Made by a program: the position numbers and the translations under genes. The notes under the pieces are model-generated. The model saw nothing but the letters and a program-made list of their open reading frames with translations, did not search any database and was not told the DNA's origin. Below, piece by piece: positions 10,177-21,176 of a stretch of DNA of 64,000 bases. Source of the DNA: Blastocladiella emersonii ATCC 22665 (Eukaryota; Blastocladiomycota; Blastocladiomycetes; Blastocladiales; Blastocladiaceae); assembly GCA_025594325.1 (NCBI GenBank), contig JANHCV010000001.1, positions 2,418,001 to 2,482,000 of the forward strand, in the 5' to 3' direction. Position 1 is the first letter of the stretch. The number at the start of each line of letters is the position of its first letter.

Positions 10177-12775
10177 ATGTCAACCCCGATCAAATCGCCC
10201 GCGACGCCCGTCGCCGTCGCCGGCACCACGGCACGCGCGGCATTTGCCGACCTGGCGCGCGTCCCCGTCGTCGCGCGGGCCCGCTTCCTCACGTCCAACG
10301 TCGTCCAGGTCGCCACGACCGTTCGCGACGCCGCGTCGAACAAGAAGCGCACGCTCCAGCAGACGCTGGTTCTGCGTCCCGGTGCCGCTGCGGGCGACGG
10401 ACCGCTCGTGCTCGGCCGCGGACCGGTCACTGAGGACGAGGGCGCGGGCCTCGACGCTGTCTTCTACGCCAAGGACTCTGGAGCGAGAGGCGACAGCTAC
10501 CTCCGCGCCGTCCAGCGGACCATCACTGTCGGGGACGCCAAGAAGCGCGTCGTCGAGGTCTGGGACCAGGACGGCGTTCTCGTCACCAGCACCAACGTCA
10601 CGGACGTGCATGGCGATTTTTACACGGACGGTACGCTGACTCTGCGGAATCGCCTCGCTACATGCTGCTGACGCGCTATGGCCTCGGTATAGACCAGATC
10701 GGCGGCCTCGCGTGGTCCGCCGAGGGCGACCGCCTTGTCTACGTCGCGGAGTCGAAGCCGCCAAAGTCCGACTCGCCCAACGACTTTGTGCACAACCCCG
10801 ACTTTGGCGAGCTCTACTGGTGCGCTCGCCTCCCGTGTGAACCCGAGATCGGTACCACTGACGTGTCTGCTCGCGTAGGGGCAAGCGTCCGCCCGTCCTC
10901 GTCGTCCTCGAGCCCACGGCTGACCACGACACGGCCAAGCTGGGCCTCAGCTTCACGGCTCGCGTCATTGACCTCGGCTTTGATCTCTCGCCGTCCAAGG
11001 TACACGCTTCCGCAGGCCCTCTCCGCCCCGAAACCAGCTGACGTCCATTCGTAGCCCTTCTTCGTCCTCGACGACACCGCCATCGCGTTCGTCGGGTACG
11101 AGCGCGCGCCCAAGGTGTGGGGCATCGCGCACTGCCCGAACCGCGCCGCGCGCCTGTACACGGTCCCCTCGGCGCGGCCCGCCGCCGACGACGCGTCGAG
11201 CACCGCTGCCACGGCGACGCCGCACACGCCCGACTCCATTTCGGTCCGCCACCCGGTCCCACACACGAGCCGCACCCGCGTCGCCTTCCTGAGCGTGCCC
11301 ATCGGCGGCCCGCACGCCACGTGCAGCGCGCTGCACGAGCTCGACCTGGTCTCGGGCTTGCTGACCGAGCGCGCCGCGCCCGTCGCGTCCGCCGCGACCA
11401 CGGCCGGCTTCCCGGGCCTCTTCGTCGACACCTTCACGCCCATGGGCGGGGCGTACTCGGACACCCTCGTCGCGTCGACCGCGTGGCGCAGCGAGCGCGC
11501 CGTGATCGTGATCGACGTCGCGTCGGGCACCGTGACCCGCGTCACGCCCTCGGCGTACGCCGCAGACTCGGACGTGTCCCGCGCGGACGCGCGCGGCTAC
11601 GCCGCGGCGAGTGTCGACCCGGCAAACCCGGCCCGGATCCTCGTGGTCGCAAGCGCGATCAACGCAGCGCCCGAGATCGAGCTGTGGGATACGGCGACCG
11701 GGCGCGTGGGCGCGCTGCGCGCGCCGGGCATTGGCGGCGCGGCGGGGGCTGCGATCGCGGGCGCGACCGTCGAGACGTACACGCACTCGGCGACGCTCGA
11801 GTCGATCGTCGTGCGGCCGCGTGAGGTCCCGGCGGCGACGGCGGGCAGCCCGCTCGTCATTATCCCGCACGGCGGGCCGCACACCGTGTACGCGAACGAG
11901 TGGAGCGACGCGATCTCGCCCACGGCGCTCACCCTGGTTGGGGCTGGGTACACGGTCGCTTACGGTACGTGATTATGCGCAGTCCGGCTCTCGATGGATT
12001 GCCTACCCGCTTTCGCGCGAGTCTAGTCAACTACACGGGCTCGACGGGCTTCGGCACCGCGTCGATCGACGCGCTCGTCGGCAAGATCGGCGACCTCGAG
12101 GTCAAGGAGTGCCACCAGGTCGCGGTCGAGCACCTCGCACGCAAGTCGCTCCAGCTCGACGCGGGCAACGTCTTCTACGCCGGCGGGTCGCACAGCGGGC
12201 TCATCGGCACGTTCATTGTCGCGCAGTACCCGGTACGGATTGCGCCGCCCTCATCGACACGGCGCATGACTGACGTTCGTGCGGGCGTAGGGCTTCTACC
12301 GCGCTGCCGTGATCCGCAACCCGGCCATCAGCATCGGCACCTTCTCGGGCACCGACATCCTGTACGCCCTCCCGCCCCTACCCGCGCCTCTCCACTCCGA
12401 CACCCACCCTAACCGCCCACCGCGTGTAGCGACTGGTCCTTTGCCGAATGCGGCCTGCCGCACGACCTGCGCCGGCCGTCGTTCGTGACGCCGGCCGTGT
12501 ACGCGCGCATGTGGCAGCACAGCGGGACGTCGGTGATCGAGTCGGTGACGACGCCGACGCTGGTGATGCTGGGCGCCAAGGACGCGCGGGTCCCGCCGTT
12601 CCAGGGGCTCGAGTGGGCCGCGTGGTTGCGCGGGAACAAGCCCGAGGTGCCCGTCCGCACGCTGTGGTTCCCGGACGCCGGCCACGGGCTCGACTCCATG
12701 GACGCGCACCGGTTCGGGTTCGAGGCGATTCTGCACTTTTTCGAGGAGTTCCGCGTCGTCGTCGCTCGCGACTAG
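10177..12775 (+). CDS. APEH: Acylaminoacyl-peptidase, S9 prolyl oligopeptidase family
   Basis: Exons 10177-10630, 10693-10819, 10879-10999, 11055-11964, 12027-12232, 12291-12361 and 12430-12775 encode 744 aa, close to the roughly 730 of animal APEH. The enzyme removes N-acylated amino acids from blocked peptides in the cytosol. The N-terminal part is a beta-propeller (FYTDDQIGGLAWSAEGDRLVYVAE; WGKRPPVLVVLE). The C-terminal alpha/beta hydrolase has nucleophile S592 in GGSHSG, D681 in MLGAKDARVP and H715 in DAGHGLD. All six introns are 55-68 bp. The start codon lies only 183 bp from the right end of the Harbinger element, so this promoter was originally shared head to head with the unknown gene at 5573-6736. 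Confidence 0.93.
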
Positions 12776-12879
12776 GACGGATTAGAGGCAGATGTGAAAG
12801 GTAGATGTATCATGATTTTGCTAATCGACCCATTCCATCTACACCAAGTGTGCAAGTGCAGCGAGCACGGACCCGACAC

Positions 12880-14752
12880 CTAGAAGTTGGGCGTCGCACC
12901 AAGATCGGAGAGCTCGGTCCGCACGGCCTTTTCAGACTCGACCTTGCGAATCTGCGCGTTGTCGAGCTTCTCGCCGTTGGCCAGCTTCTGCTTGAGGCCC
13001 TGGATCTGCTTGAGCTTCTTGACGAGCGCCTGCACGCGCTTCTCGGCGCCGGCCGCGTCGACAACAGCGCCGGGGACGGGCGACGGCGTCGAGCCGGGCC
13101 GCGCGCCCTGCTGCGGCTGCGGCTGACCACGACCACCCTGCTGAGGTCTATTCGCGCCGGGCGGCGGCGTCGGGGCCATCCCGGGGACCTGGCGGCCGCG
13201 GCCAGCCGAGGGCGGGGGCGAGGGCGCTCTGAACACGGCGCCGGGGACGGTGCGAGGCCCGTTGCGGGCGGATGGCGGGCGGTACGCGCCGCCGAGGGCC
13301 TTGGGCTTGGGTGCAGCGACGCCGACGAGCCCCTGGGGCGCGGGCGACAGGTCGCGCTTGGCCCAGTGGTCGAGGTTGGGTCCGTTGCCCGTGGTCGGGC
13401 GCCACGCGACCTGGAACAGCTCCTTGACGGCGTGCGACGCGACGCAGATGCCGCGGTAGTGCCACAGCTTCCACCCGTTGTCGACGCGGAGGCGCGGCGA
13501 CAGCGTCGAGGTGAGCAGGTGACGGCCGTCGGGCGACCACGACAGGTGCGTGGCGTTGGGCGACGAGGCGGCGGCGAGCTTGACGCGCTTGGTCATGTCC
13601 CAGAAGTCGAGGTCGCCCGGCAGGTTGCCGAAGCCGCCGACGGCGAGGACGCGGCCCGTGGGCGAGAAGCTGAGCGTGTTGCGGGGCGCGGTGCCGAAAT
13701 CGAAGATCGGGTCGGCCTTGTACGAGAAGAGCGCCGTCTTGGACGGGATGAAGCCGTAGGTGACGGCAAACTCCTTGGAGTTGGGCGCCCACGCCACGTC
13801 GTGGATCGGGCCCTCCTTGTCGAGCGCGACGCGGCAGTCCCAGTTGCCCGTGGTGCTCATGTAGTACAGGTTGTTCTCGCCGTAGTAGGACTGGCCCGTC
13901 GAGTCCACGTCGGTCGAGGTGAGCACGAGCACGCCGGTGCCGATCTTGTTCCAGATGAACTTGATCTTGTCGGCCTTGAAGAAGGTCTTGTTGGCGACGG
14001 GGGCCTTGGAGTTGCCGAGGCTGAACATCTTGACGATGGCGGGGTTGCCCGACTTGGACTCGGGGATGAACACGACCACGTATGGGTTGCTGCCGGGCGA
14101 CAGCGAGTAGTCGGCGATGCCGGCGGACCGCAGCGAGAAGGGCTTGCCCGCGTTGTAGGCCTGGGTGGTCGGGTAGAAGGTGACCTCGCCCGTGGTCGTG
14201 AGGCGGCCGTACACGGCCTCGTCGTCGGTCCACTGCGGGACCCACGACCCCTGCGCCTTTTGCGCGTGGCGCGCAATCACCTCGCCCGTCACCACGTTGT
14301 GGATGAGCAGGTTGAGGTGCTGCTGCCGCGTGGCCGGGTCGGGCTTGGCCTGCCGCTCCCACGTGCACACGTACGTGCCCTTGGGCGACATGGACACCTC
14401 GATGATCCCCTTTTGCGCAAACGAGTACGTCTGCTCGTTGGTCGCGACATCGACGACCGACAGACTACATGGCACGGGGGATCGTCAGCTCGGGTCCCGA
14501 CGTAGTACGGGACATCCGTGAGCGGCACGCACCCCTCGTTATCGACCAGCGCGAGCACGGCGCCGTTACTCGAGTAGACAAAGTGGCGGAAGGCGCCGGA
14601 CCGCGAAAAGGCCTGCGGGAGGGGCGTGTCGACGGCCGAGGGGTTGCACGAGGCAATCTCGGTTCCGCTGCGGACTAGACGGGTCCGATCCGTTGCAGGA
14701 TCCAGTCAGTACATGCTGCTGACAGCTTGCCAGCCGGCTCGACGGGCTGCAT
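12880..14752 (-). CDS. EIF2A: Eukaryotic translation initiation factor 2A
   Basis: WD-repeat/beta-propeller factor of the eIF2A family (distinct from the eIF2 alpha subunit). The main exon is 14464-12880 with propeller repeats such as HDVAWAPNSKEFAVTYG, LSFSPTGRVLAVGGFGNLPGDLDFWD and THLSWSPDGRHLLTSTLSPRLRVDNG, then a Pro/Gly/Gln-rich linker and a Lys-rich C-terminal helix. Upstream, 14674-14509 is certain as coding (RSGTEIAS...NGAVLALVDNEG). The start is less sure: an exon at 14752-14713 fits in phase and gives 596 aa, near the human 585. The two introns would then be only 38 and 44 bp. It points toward APEH tail to tail with about 100 bp between stops. Confidence 0.88.
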
Positions 14753-15316
14753 GTGGTCGTTGTTGCATGTTTTCATGGTTTGTCGATACATGGTTTGCCG
14801 AGTCGGGCCAGCAGGAGTGAGGGCGAGGCACACGCACAGGCAACAGTGTGGCTCGTCATGGTAACAGGTAGCGTGGATGATGGAGCAGGTATAGAGAGCG
14901 TCTCGCGTCACAGACGGAGGAGAGCGGGCGCGCAGAGTCGGGCGGGAAGGCGGGGCAGGGGGACGGCAGCAGGGGGCCGGGCCGAGTGCGACGAGTGCGG
15001 GCGGGAGGGGGCGATCGCAAGGCAAGGGCAACAGCAACGACACGACGGAGAGCCGGATTCGGCGCCGGCAAACCGCGGTCGCGGAGGTGAGAGAAGGAGA
15101 CGACGAGCACACGTGGAGCTCCGCCTGATCCGGCTGCCAATCGCGTCAGCGGCCCGCCGATCAGCGTTGCTTCGCCACCCAAGCCGCTTCACCACCCGCG
15201 ACCACGAGCCACTGCGCCTGCGACGATGTGACGCTCCACCCGCGATCTCGACTAAAGACAGCGTCGATGCCCGGGCTTCGATTCTCTCTCCCGCCTCTTG
15301 CCCCAAGAACCAGAAC
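14753..15316. other. Intergenic, divergent upstream region of eIF2A and a small orphan
   Basis: 564 bp with no convincing gene. The downstream ORF stays open into it, but codon content becomes Arg/Gly/Ala noise upstream of the ATG at 15317. No RNA gene is recognised. Confidence 0.5.
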
Positions 15317-15772
15317 ATGCCCGAGCTGACCCCGCCCCCGACCCCGACCGCGAGCATGTACCAAGAACAGACCAGCTGGGTTCCGACCGCCGTGCCCCTC
15401 GTGCTCGACATGCTCGAGCAAGGCGAGAAGGAGCCTTGCCCCGGCTGGGCGCAGCTCGATTCGGCCGGCCGTCGCGCGGCCGTCTACGAAGCGCTCGAGC
15501 GCGCTGCAGTCAACGCGCGCGAACTCAAAGCTGCGGCGCTGGCTCCGCCTACCACCGCCGCTCGCCCTACCGCGCAAGAGTTTGGCGCGCAGCTTCTTGC
15601 GGCCTGCGACGAGGAGGAGCGACTGCCACAGCTTGACCAGATCGCCATCCTTGTCGCCAGCCTCAACGAGCCTCTTCCCGGCGTGAGCGAGTACCGCGAG
15701 CTCATGGGTCGTGCGCCGCACCAGCTCGCCAACCTCGAGCGCGTTCCGGTCCTGCCTGCCCACTCCGCCTGA
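15317..15772 (+). CDS. Small orphan protein, 151 aa
   Basis: I chose the ATG at 15317 because it starts a region with low Arg/Gly noise and balanced composition. The protein begins MPELTPPPTPTASMYQEQ, continues with a probably helical Ala/Glu-rich middle (AAVYEALERAAVNARELKAAAL) and ends with QLDQIAILVASLNEPLPG. No signal peptide, membrane segment or known domain is seen. It may be a genuine small gene upstream of the adenylyl cyclase, or an unusually open stretch of GC-rich sequence. Confidence 0.35.
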   Translation: MPELTPPPTPTASMYQEQTSWVPTAVPLVLDMLEQGEKEPCPGWAQLDSAGRRAAVYEALERAAVNARELKAAALAPPTTAARPTAQEFGAQLLAACDEEERLPQLDQIAILVASLNEPLPGVSEYRELMGRAPHQLANLERVPVLPAHSA

Positions 15773-16281
15773 TCCTGCGAGTCGACTCACGCCCAAGTTA
15801 CGCCGCCATGAGTCAAGGCCAACTCGGATGCGGTCTAACATAGTTTCAATCAATACAATCCCCAATTGCTCCTGTTTGAACGCTTCGAGACTCGCCTTCA
15901 GCACCCCGAGAGCCGACGAGCTTTGCAGAATCGACGCGTCGGGAAAACACGTGAGATCAGGTGCGCTGAGAGACGCGTCCTCGCGACGAGACACCTCGCG
16001 CCGCGCGTGTGTCTCCAACGCGTGTCTCCACTCGCCTAAACCGGCGCGTCCGCGAACGCGTCGCTCTTTTTTCACTCCGCCACGATCGGACCGCGGTCGC
16101 GCTGGCCGGCCGGAAATCGCCATGGACCGTGCGTGTCTCGCACCCGCTCGGTCCCGCCCCCCTTCCTCGCCGTCATTATTGATCTGGCCCTCGAACCCCC
16201 CTTTCCACGTGCACTTGCTTGTGCCGTGCGCTCTCCCCTTGTTCGACCCGACTGTAAGCATCGCATCGTAGAGACTCGCAC
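15773..16281. promoter_or_regulatory. Upstream region of the adenylyl cyclase with four ACGCGT motifs
   Basis: 509 bp without a gene. ACGCGT occurs at 15934, 15973, 16018 and 16056, with GAGAC/GTCTC words around them and a CACGTG-containing stretch near 15948. ACGCGT is the MCB (MBF-binding) core in ascomycete yeasts; its use here is not shown. Confidence 0.4.
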
Positions 16282-19200
16282 ATGCATCAACAACCCACGC
16301 TGGCGACCGATGCGCCGCCACCTGCACCGACTACTGCACCGGCGGCTACTGGACCGCGCACGGATGCGGCCTCGGCTTCTTCATCCTCATCTTCTTCCAC
16401 AACACCCCGCGGCATGACCGACGGTCACCCCCACCCCCATCCCGCCGCGCCCGCCGCGGCGCACGGCCACGGCGCGCAGCCGCAGGTCGTCGACTTCACG
16501 GGCTCGGACCTCAAGTTCAACCGCCCGCGCCGCACCGTGTCGAGCGCCGGGTCGAGCTCGCCGCACGCGTCGCGGTTCGGCGTGACGACGCAGGTCGGCA
16601 GTCCTGGTGTCGCTCGATCGCGCATTGGCGGCCCGGGCGCCGCGGCGCCCGCGGGACCACGGCGGGAGGCGTCCGACTCGACGCTGCCGTACATCCCGCC
16701 GCTCAAGGCCCGCGAGCCGCTCAAGCACCTCCCGCACACGTCGACGCACTACGCGCTCGCTAACCGCCACGCTGGCGGCACCACGCAGGCGTCGGCGACG
16801 TCGCCCGCGTCTGGTGCGGCTGCGGCCGTTTCGACGGGCGGCAAGTCCGCGTCGCGCCCATCCACGGCGCCTGGGGACCGGCCAAGGTCGCCGCACCGTG
16901 CCGACGGCGTGCACTCGGGTACCATGACGCCGACGCGTGGATCATCTTCATCGGCATCCGCCCAGTCGGCTGCCGCTCAGCGTCGTCCCGGATCCGCGAG
17001 CCCCTCGCACCTGGGCACGCGCACCAACTCGGCAACGACACCTAGCCGGATCCCGCGCCGGACCGAGGGCGCCGTGACTCCGCCCTCTCGCATCGCTGCG
17101 CGCGGAACCAGCCCCAGCGGCGGCGCTCCACGGCCGTCGTCCCCGCACCGGTCGCGGATCCACGCCGCCGACCCGCCACCCAACAAGTCGTCGAGTTTCT
17201 CGTCCATCTCGGACCTGCTTCGACGCCCGGAGGAGTCGAGCACCGCGCTCGCGGCGCCCGCCCAGCAGCAACAGCAGCTGCCGCAGATGCAGATCGGCGA
17301 CGCCGTCGACGACGCGACGGTGCACCGGACGATTGCCGAGCTGATGGCGGCCAAGGACGAGGTCAGCGTCAACCGCGCACTCGACTCGCTGCTCCCGATG
17401 ACCAGCCCGGCGCTCGCGGCGGCGTGCACGGCCACCGAGTTTGTCGGGTTCCTCCTGTCAGCCGTCAAGACGTACGCCAAGCAGCCCGCGCTGTGCGCTA
17501 AGCTGTTCCAGTTCATCAACAACCTGGTCCAGCTCAACGGTACGCTTTTCGTATGACTGGGCTAATGGTCGAGCTAGAGCTAACGATCATGGACAACGTG
17601 CAGATCAGTTCTCGGCGGTGCTCGTCTCGCTCGGCGGGCTGTCTGTCGTGCTGCAGGCCGGGACCATGGCGTGCGGTTCGAGTACGTGCTCGCCCCCTTC
17701 GTCCTCGCGCTCCAACGCAGCTAACCAGTGCGTCCAATCTAGGTGCGCGCCGGCAGTCGCAAGACCGCATGGCCAACATCGAGTCGGGTCCGTCGCAGAC
17801 ACAGCTGCAGCTGCAGCTGCAGCCGCGCGCCGTCGGGCAGGCCCCGCGTTCGCGTTCGCTGAGCGCCGCGTCCATGAACGACATGGGCAGCGACTATATG
17901 TTCTCGCGCATGTCGTTCTCGTCGCAGGACTTCCAGCGGCGGTACCTGCGCAAGGCCGACACGCTGCTGGAGCAGCGGTCGACGTCGGACGAGAACCTGA
18001 TCGACAGCCTGCTCAGCAGCTACCTCGACTCGCGGTTCCTCGACTACGTCGAGAAGATGGACAAGGAGGAGCGCACCAACACGGTCAAGCACCTGCTCAT
18101 CCTGTTCGCCAAGGTCGGCCGCCTGCTCACCGTATCGACGTACAGCGTCGAACTCGAGATGAAGAGCGCGATGCGCAAGCTGCTCGAGGAGACGCTCGAA
18201 ATCACCCACGCCGAGGCCGCCTTCGTTTACTTCCTCGACAACCGCACCAGCGAGCTGATCCTCGAGGACGTGGCCGTCTCGGCCCACGTCTCGGGCGCCG
18301 CGCGCGCTGAGAGCGTCAAGGACCTGTCGGCCTCGGCGAGCGGCTCGGCTACCGCTGCCGCGGCGGCCGCGGCCATGGTCACCAAGACGCTCGGCTCCGG
18401 CACCTCGCTCAACAGCTCTTCCGCGTCGGCCACGAGTGCTGTGCTCGCCGCCGCACTCCCTGTCGCCGCTGCCGTTCCCGCGCCGCCAGGCCACCTGTTC
18501 GCGTTCCCGAACGGCACGCGGTTCGCGCTGGGCCGCGGGATCGCGAGCGCGTGCATCCAGCGCGACGCGCTGATCAACATCCGGTACTCGTCGGCGGACG
18601 CGGGCACCGTGGACCGCGAGGTCGACGGGCTCGGGTGCGAGCCGATCGTCGGCCTGCTCGCGATCCCGCTCCGCCACAGCGACGGGCGCCCGCTCGGGTG
18701 CCTCGTCGCGCTCAACAAGCTGTGTCACCCGGGCGAGGTCAACATGGCCCGGTTGCGGCACGCCGCGACGCCCGCGGCGACAGTGGCTGCGCCCGCAGCG
18801 GCGACGACGTGTGCTGTGGCGACATGCGCAACGAGCGAGACGGCGGCCGAGGCTGTGAGTCTGACGCTGGCCAAGGTCGCGACCGCGGCCGGGGCGGGCA
18901 TCGACTCGGCGGTCGGAGCCACGCCAACGACGGGGTCGCCGCCGACGCCCAGTACGGGATCCAACCCGTCGCTCGCCCCTGCCAGCACCACGGGCGCCGC
19001 GCCCGAACCCTCGACCGCGGCACCGCCACCGCCGGCCGTCGCGCCCATCACGCTGCCGCTCCCGCCGGGCTTCTCGCGGCAGCCGTTCTCACACGAGGAC
19101 GACTTCCTGTTCCGGATCCTGCGGATCCAGACGGAGATGATCGTGAGCAACGCGGCGTCGTACGACAACATGAAGCGGACGCAGAAGAAGGTGGAGGTGC

Positions 19201-20964
19201 TGCTGGACACGACGCGGTCGCTGTCGAGCCAGCTGCAGCTCGAGTCGCTGATCCAGGAGATCATGCGGGCGGCCAAGGAGCTGCTGGGCGCGGACCGGTG
19301 CACGCTGTTCCTGCTCGACGAGGCCAACAACCAGCTGTGGTCGCAGATCCCGGACAAGGACGGCCGCATGAAGCACATCCGGTTCCCGAGCACCGTCGGG
19401 ATCGCCGGCGCTGTCGCGACGACCGGCACGCCCATCAACATCCCCGACGCGTACGCGGACGCGCGGTTCAACCCGGACGTCGACAAGCAGACCGGGTACA
19501 AGACCAGCTCGATCCTGTGCATGCCCATCAAGAACGCGGACGGCGCGATCGTTGGGGTCACCCAGATGATCAACAAGCTGGCGGGCATCTTCTCGCACGA
19601 CGACGAGCAGCTGCTCGACGCGTTCTCTGCGCAGGCCGCCGTGGCCATCGAGAAGTCGGTGCTGTTCCAGCAGACGGAGCGGATGCGCGACTACCTCGAC
19701 TCGATCCTGCAGTCGCTGTCGCCGTGCGTCGTGTCGCTGTCGCAGCAGCTCAAGCTCAACACCATCAACCGGCCGTGGCTCATCGACTTTTTGGGCACGC
19801 CGCGCGAGACCATGGCCAACCAGCCCATCGACGCGTGGCTCGGCGACGCCAACGCCATGATGCTGCAGGACATCCGGTCGGTGCTGGCGACGGGCACGAG
19901 CGCGTACTCGGCCGACTACGAGCTCAAGGGCACGGGCGGTGCGACCAAAATCATCAACTACAACATTGTGCGGCACATTGGCGGCCAGGGCCTGGTCGTG
20001 ATCATCGAGGACATTTCGAACGAGCGCCGCGCGCTGTCGACGCTGTCCCGGTACATGTCGCCCGAGCTCGCCAAGATGGTCATGCAGGAGGGCAGCGCCC
20101 AGCTCGGCGGCGTCCGCAAGCAGGTCTCGGTGCTGTTCTCGGACGTGCGCGGGTTCACCGAGATCTCCGAGGCGCTCAAGCCCCACGAGGTCGTCGAGCT
20201 GCTCAACGAGCATTTCACGCACTGCGTCAACTCGATTGTCGCCGAGGGCGGGATCCTCGACAAGTTCATTGGCGATGCGAGTACGTCTCGGCCATCGTGT
20301 CTCCGGTGATGGCCATCAACTGACCCGCGCGACCCGTGTAGTCATGGCCGTCTTCGGCGTCCCCTTCGTGAACCCCGACGACGCGATCCACGCGTGCAAC
20401 ACGGCGCTGCGCATGGTAGCGGACCTGGAAGCCTGGAACCAGCGGCGCTCCGCCGCGGGCCTGCCGACGATCGCGATCGGGATCGGCATCAACACGGGCG
20501 AGGTGCTGTCGGGCAACATTGGCAGCGAGAAGCGCATGGAGTTCTCGTGCATCGGCGACGCGGTGAACCTGAGCTCGCGCGTCGAGGGCCTGACCAAGTT
20601 CTACGGGGTCACGATCATGATCACGGCGCACACGCGCGACGAGACGCGCGGCGCCTTCGTGACGCGCGAGCTCGACACGGTGCGGCCCGTCGGCAAGAAG
20701 CAGCCCATCGTCATGTACGAGCTCGTGGCGCGCGCGGGCGAGGCGGTCGACGCGACGCGGGCCGCGGTGATCGACGCGTACGAGGCTGCGCTCAAGCTGT
20801 ACTACGCGGGCGAGTTCGAGGCCGCGGCGGACCGGTTCGAGGCCGTCGGCGTGATCGCGAAGGATAAGCCCGCCGAGCTCATGCTGCGCCGGTGTCGCAA
20901 GTTCATCGGCGACCCGGAGCTCAGGAAGGCGTTCAACGGCGTGTATGTCGCGGACAGCAAGTAA
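16282..20964 (+). CDS. GAF-GAF-PAS class III adenylyl cyclase
   Basis: Exons 16282-17539, 17604-17681, 17743-20280 and 20342-20964 give 1498 aa. Residues 1-300 are Ser/Pro/Ala-rich and disordered; about 340-445 form a helical region. GAF1 spans about 585-900 and GAF2 about 930-1080. GAF2 keeps the cyclic-nucleotide signature NKX4FX3DE (N1056, K1057, F1062, D1066, E1067). In GAF1 the NK pair (770-771) is separated from FSHEDD (894-899) by an Ala/Pro/Thr-rich insert. A PAS-like domain follows at about 1092-1200, then the catalytic domain: metal aspartates D1246 (FSDVRGF) and D1290 (DKFIGD), purine-reading K1286 and S1360, and N1367/R1371 for the transition state. Lys plus Ser/Thr at the purine positions is the class IIIb adenylyl cyclase pattern. 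Domain order matches cyanobacterial CyaB1, where GAF-bound cAMP activates the enzyme. No membrane segment is seen. The start could lie further downstream. Confidence 0.9.
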
Positions 20965-21176
20965 CCATACAGTAGATACTTACTTTAGAAACGAGATAGA
21001 TTTTGCAATAGTGGTGGTGGACACGGACGGCTAGGAGAACAGATGATGTGTGTGTGTGCAGAGTGCGGAGGCACCGCGGCGGCGGCGGCGAGCATGACGG
21101 TGTTGAGTGGTTGTTGTTGCTGAAGTTGAACGGCTGTGAGCGTGCGTGAACCGCGAACGGGTAATGATGGTGCAAA

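Noticed and set aside
14753-15316. N-terminal extension of the 151-aa orphan
   Set aside because: Arg/Gly-rich noise without homology; composition changes at the ATG at 15317.
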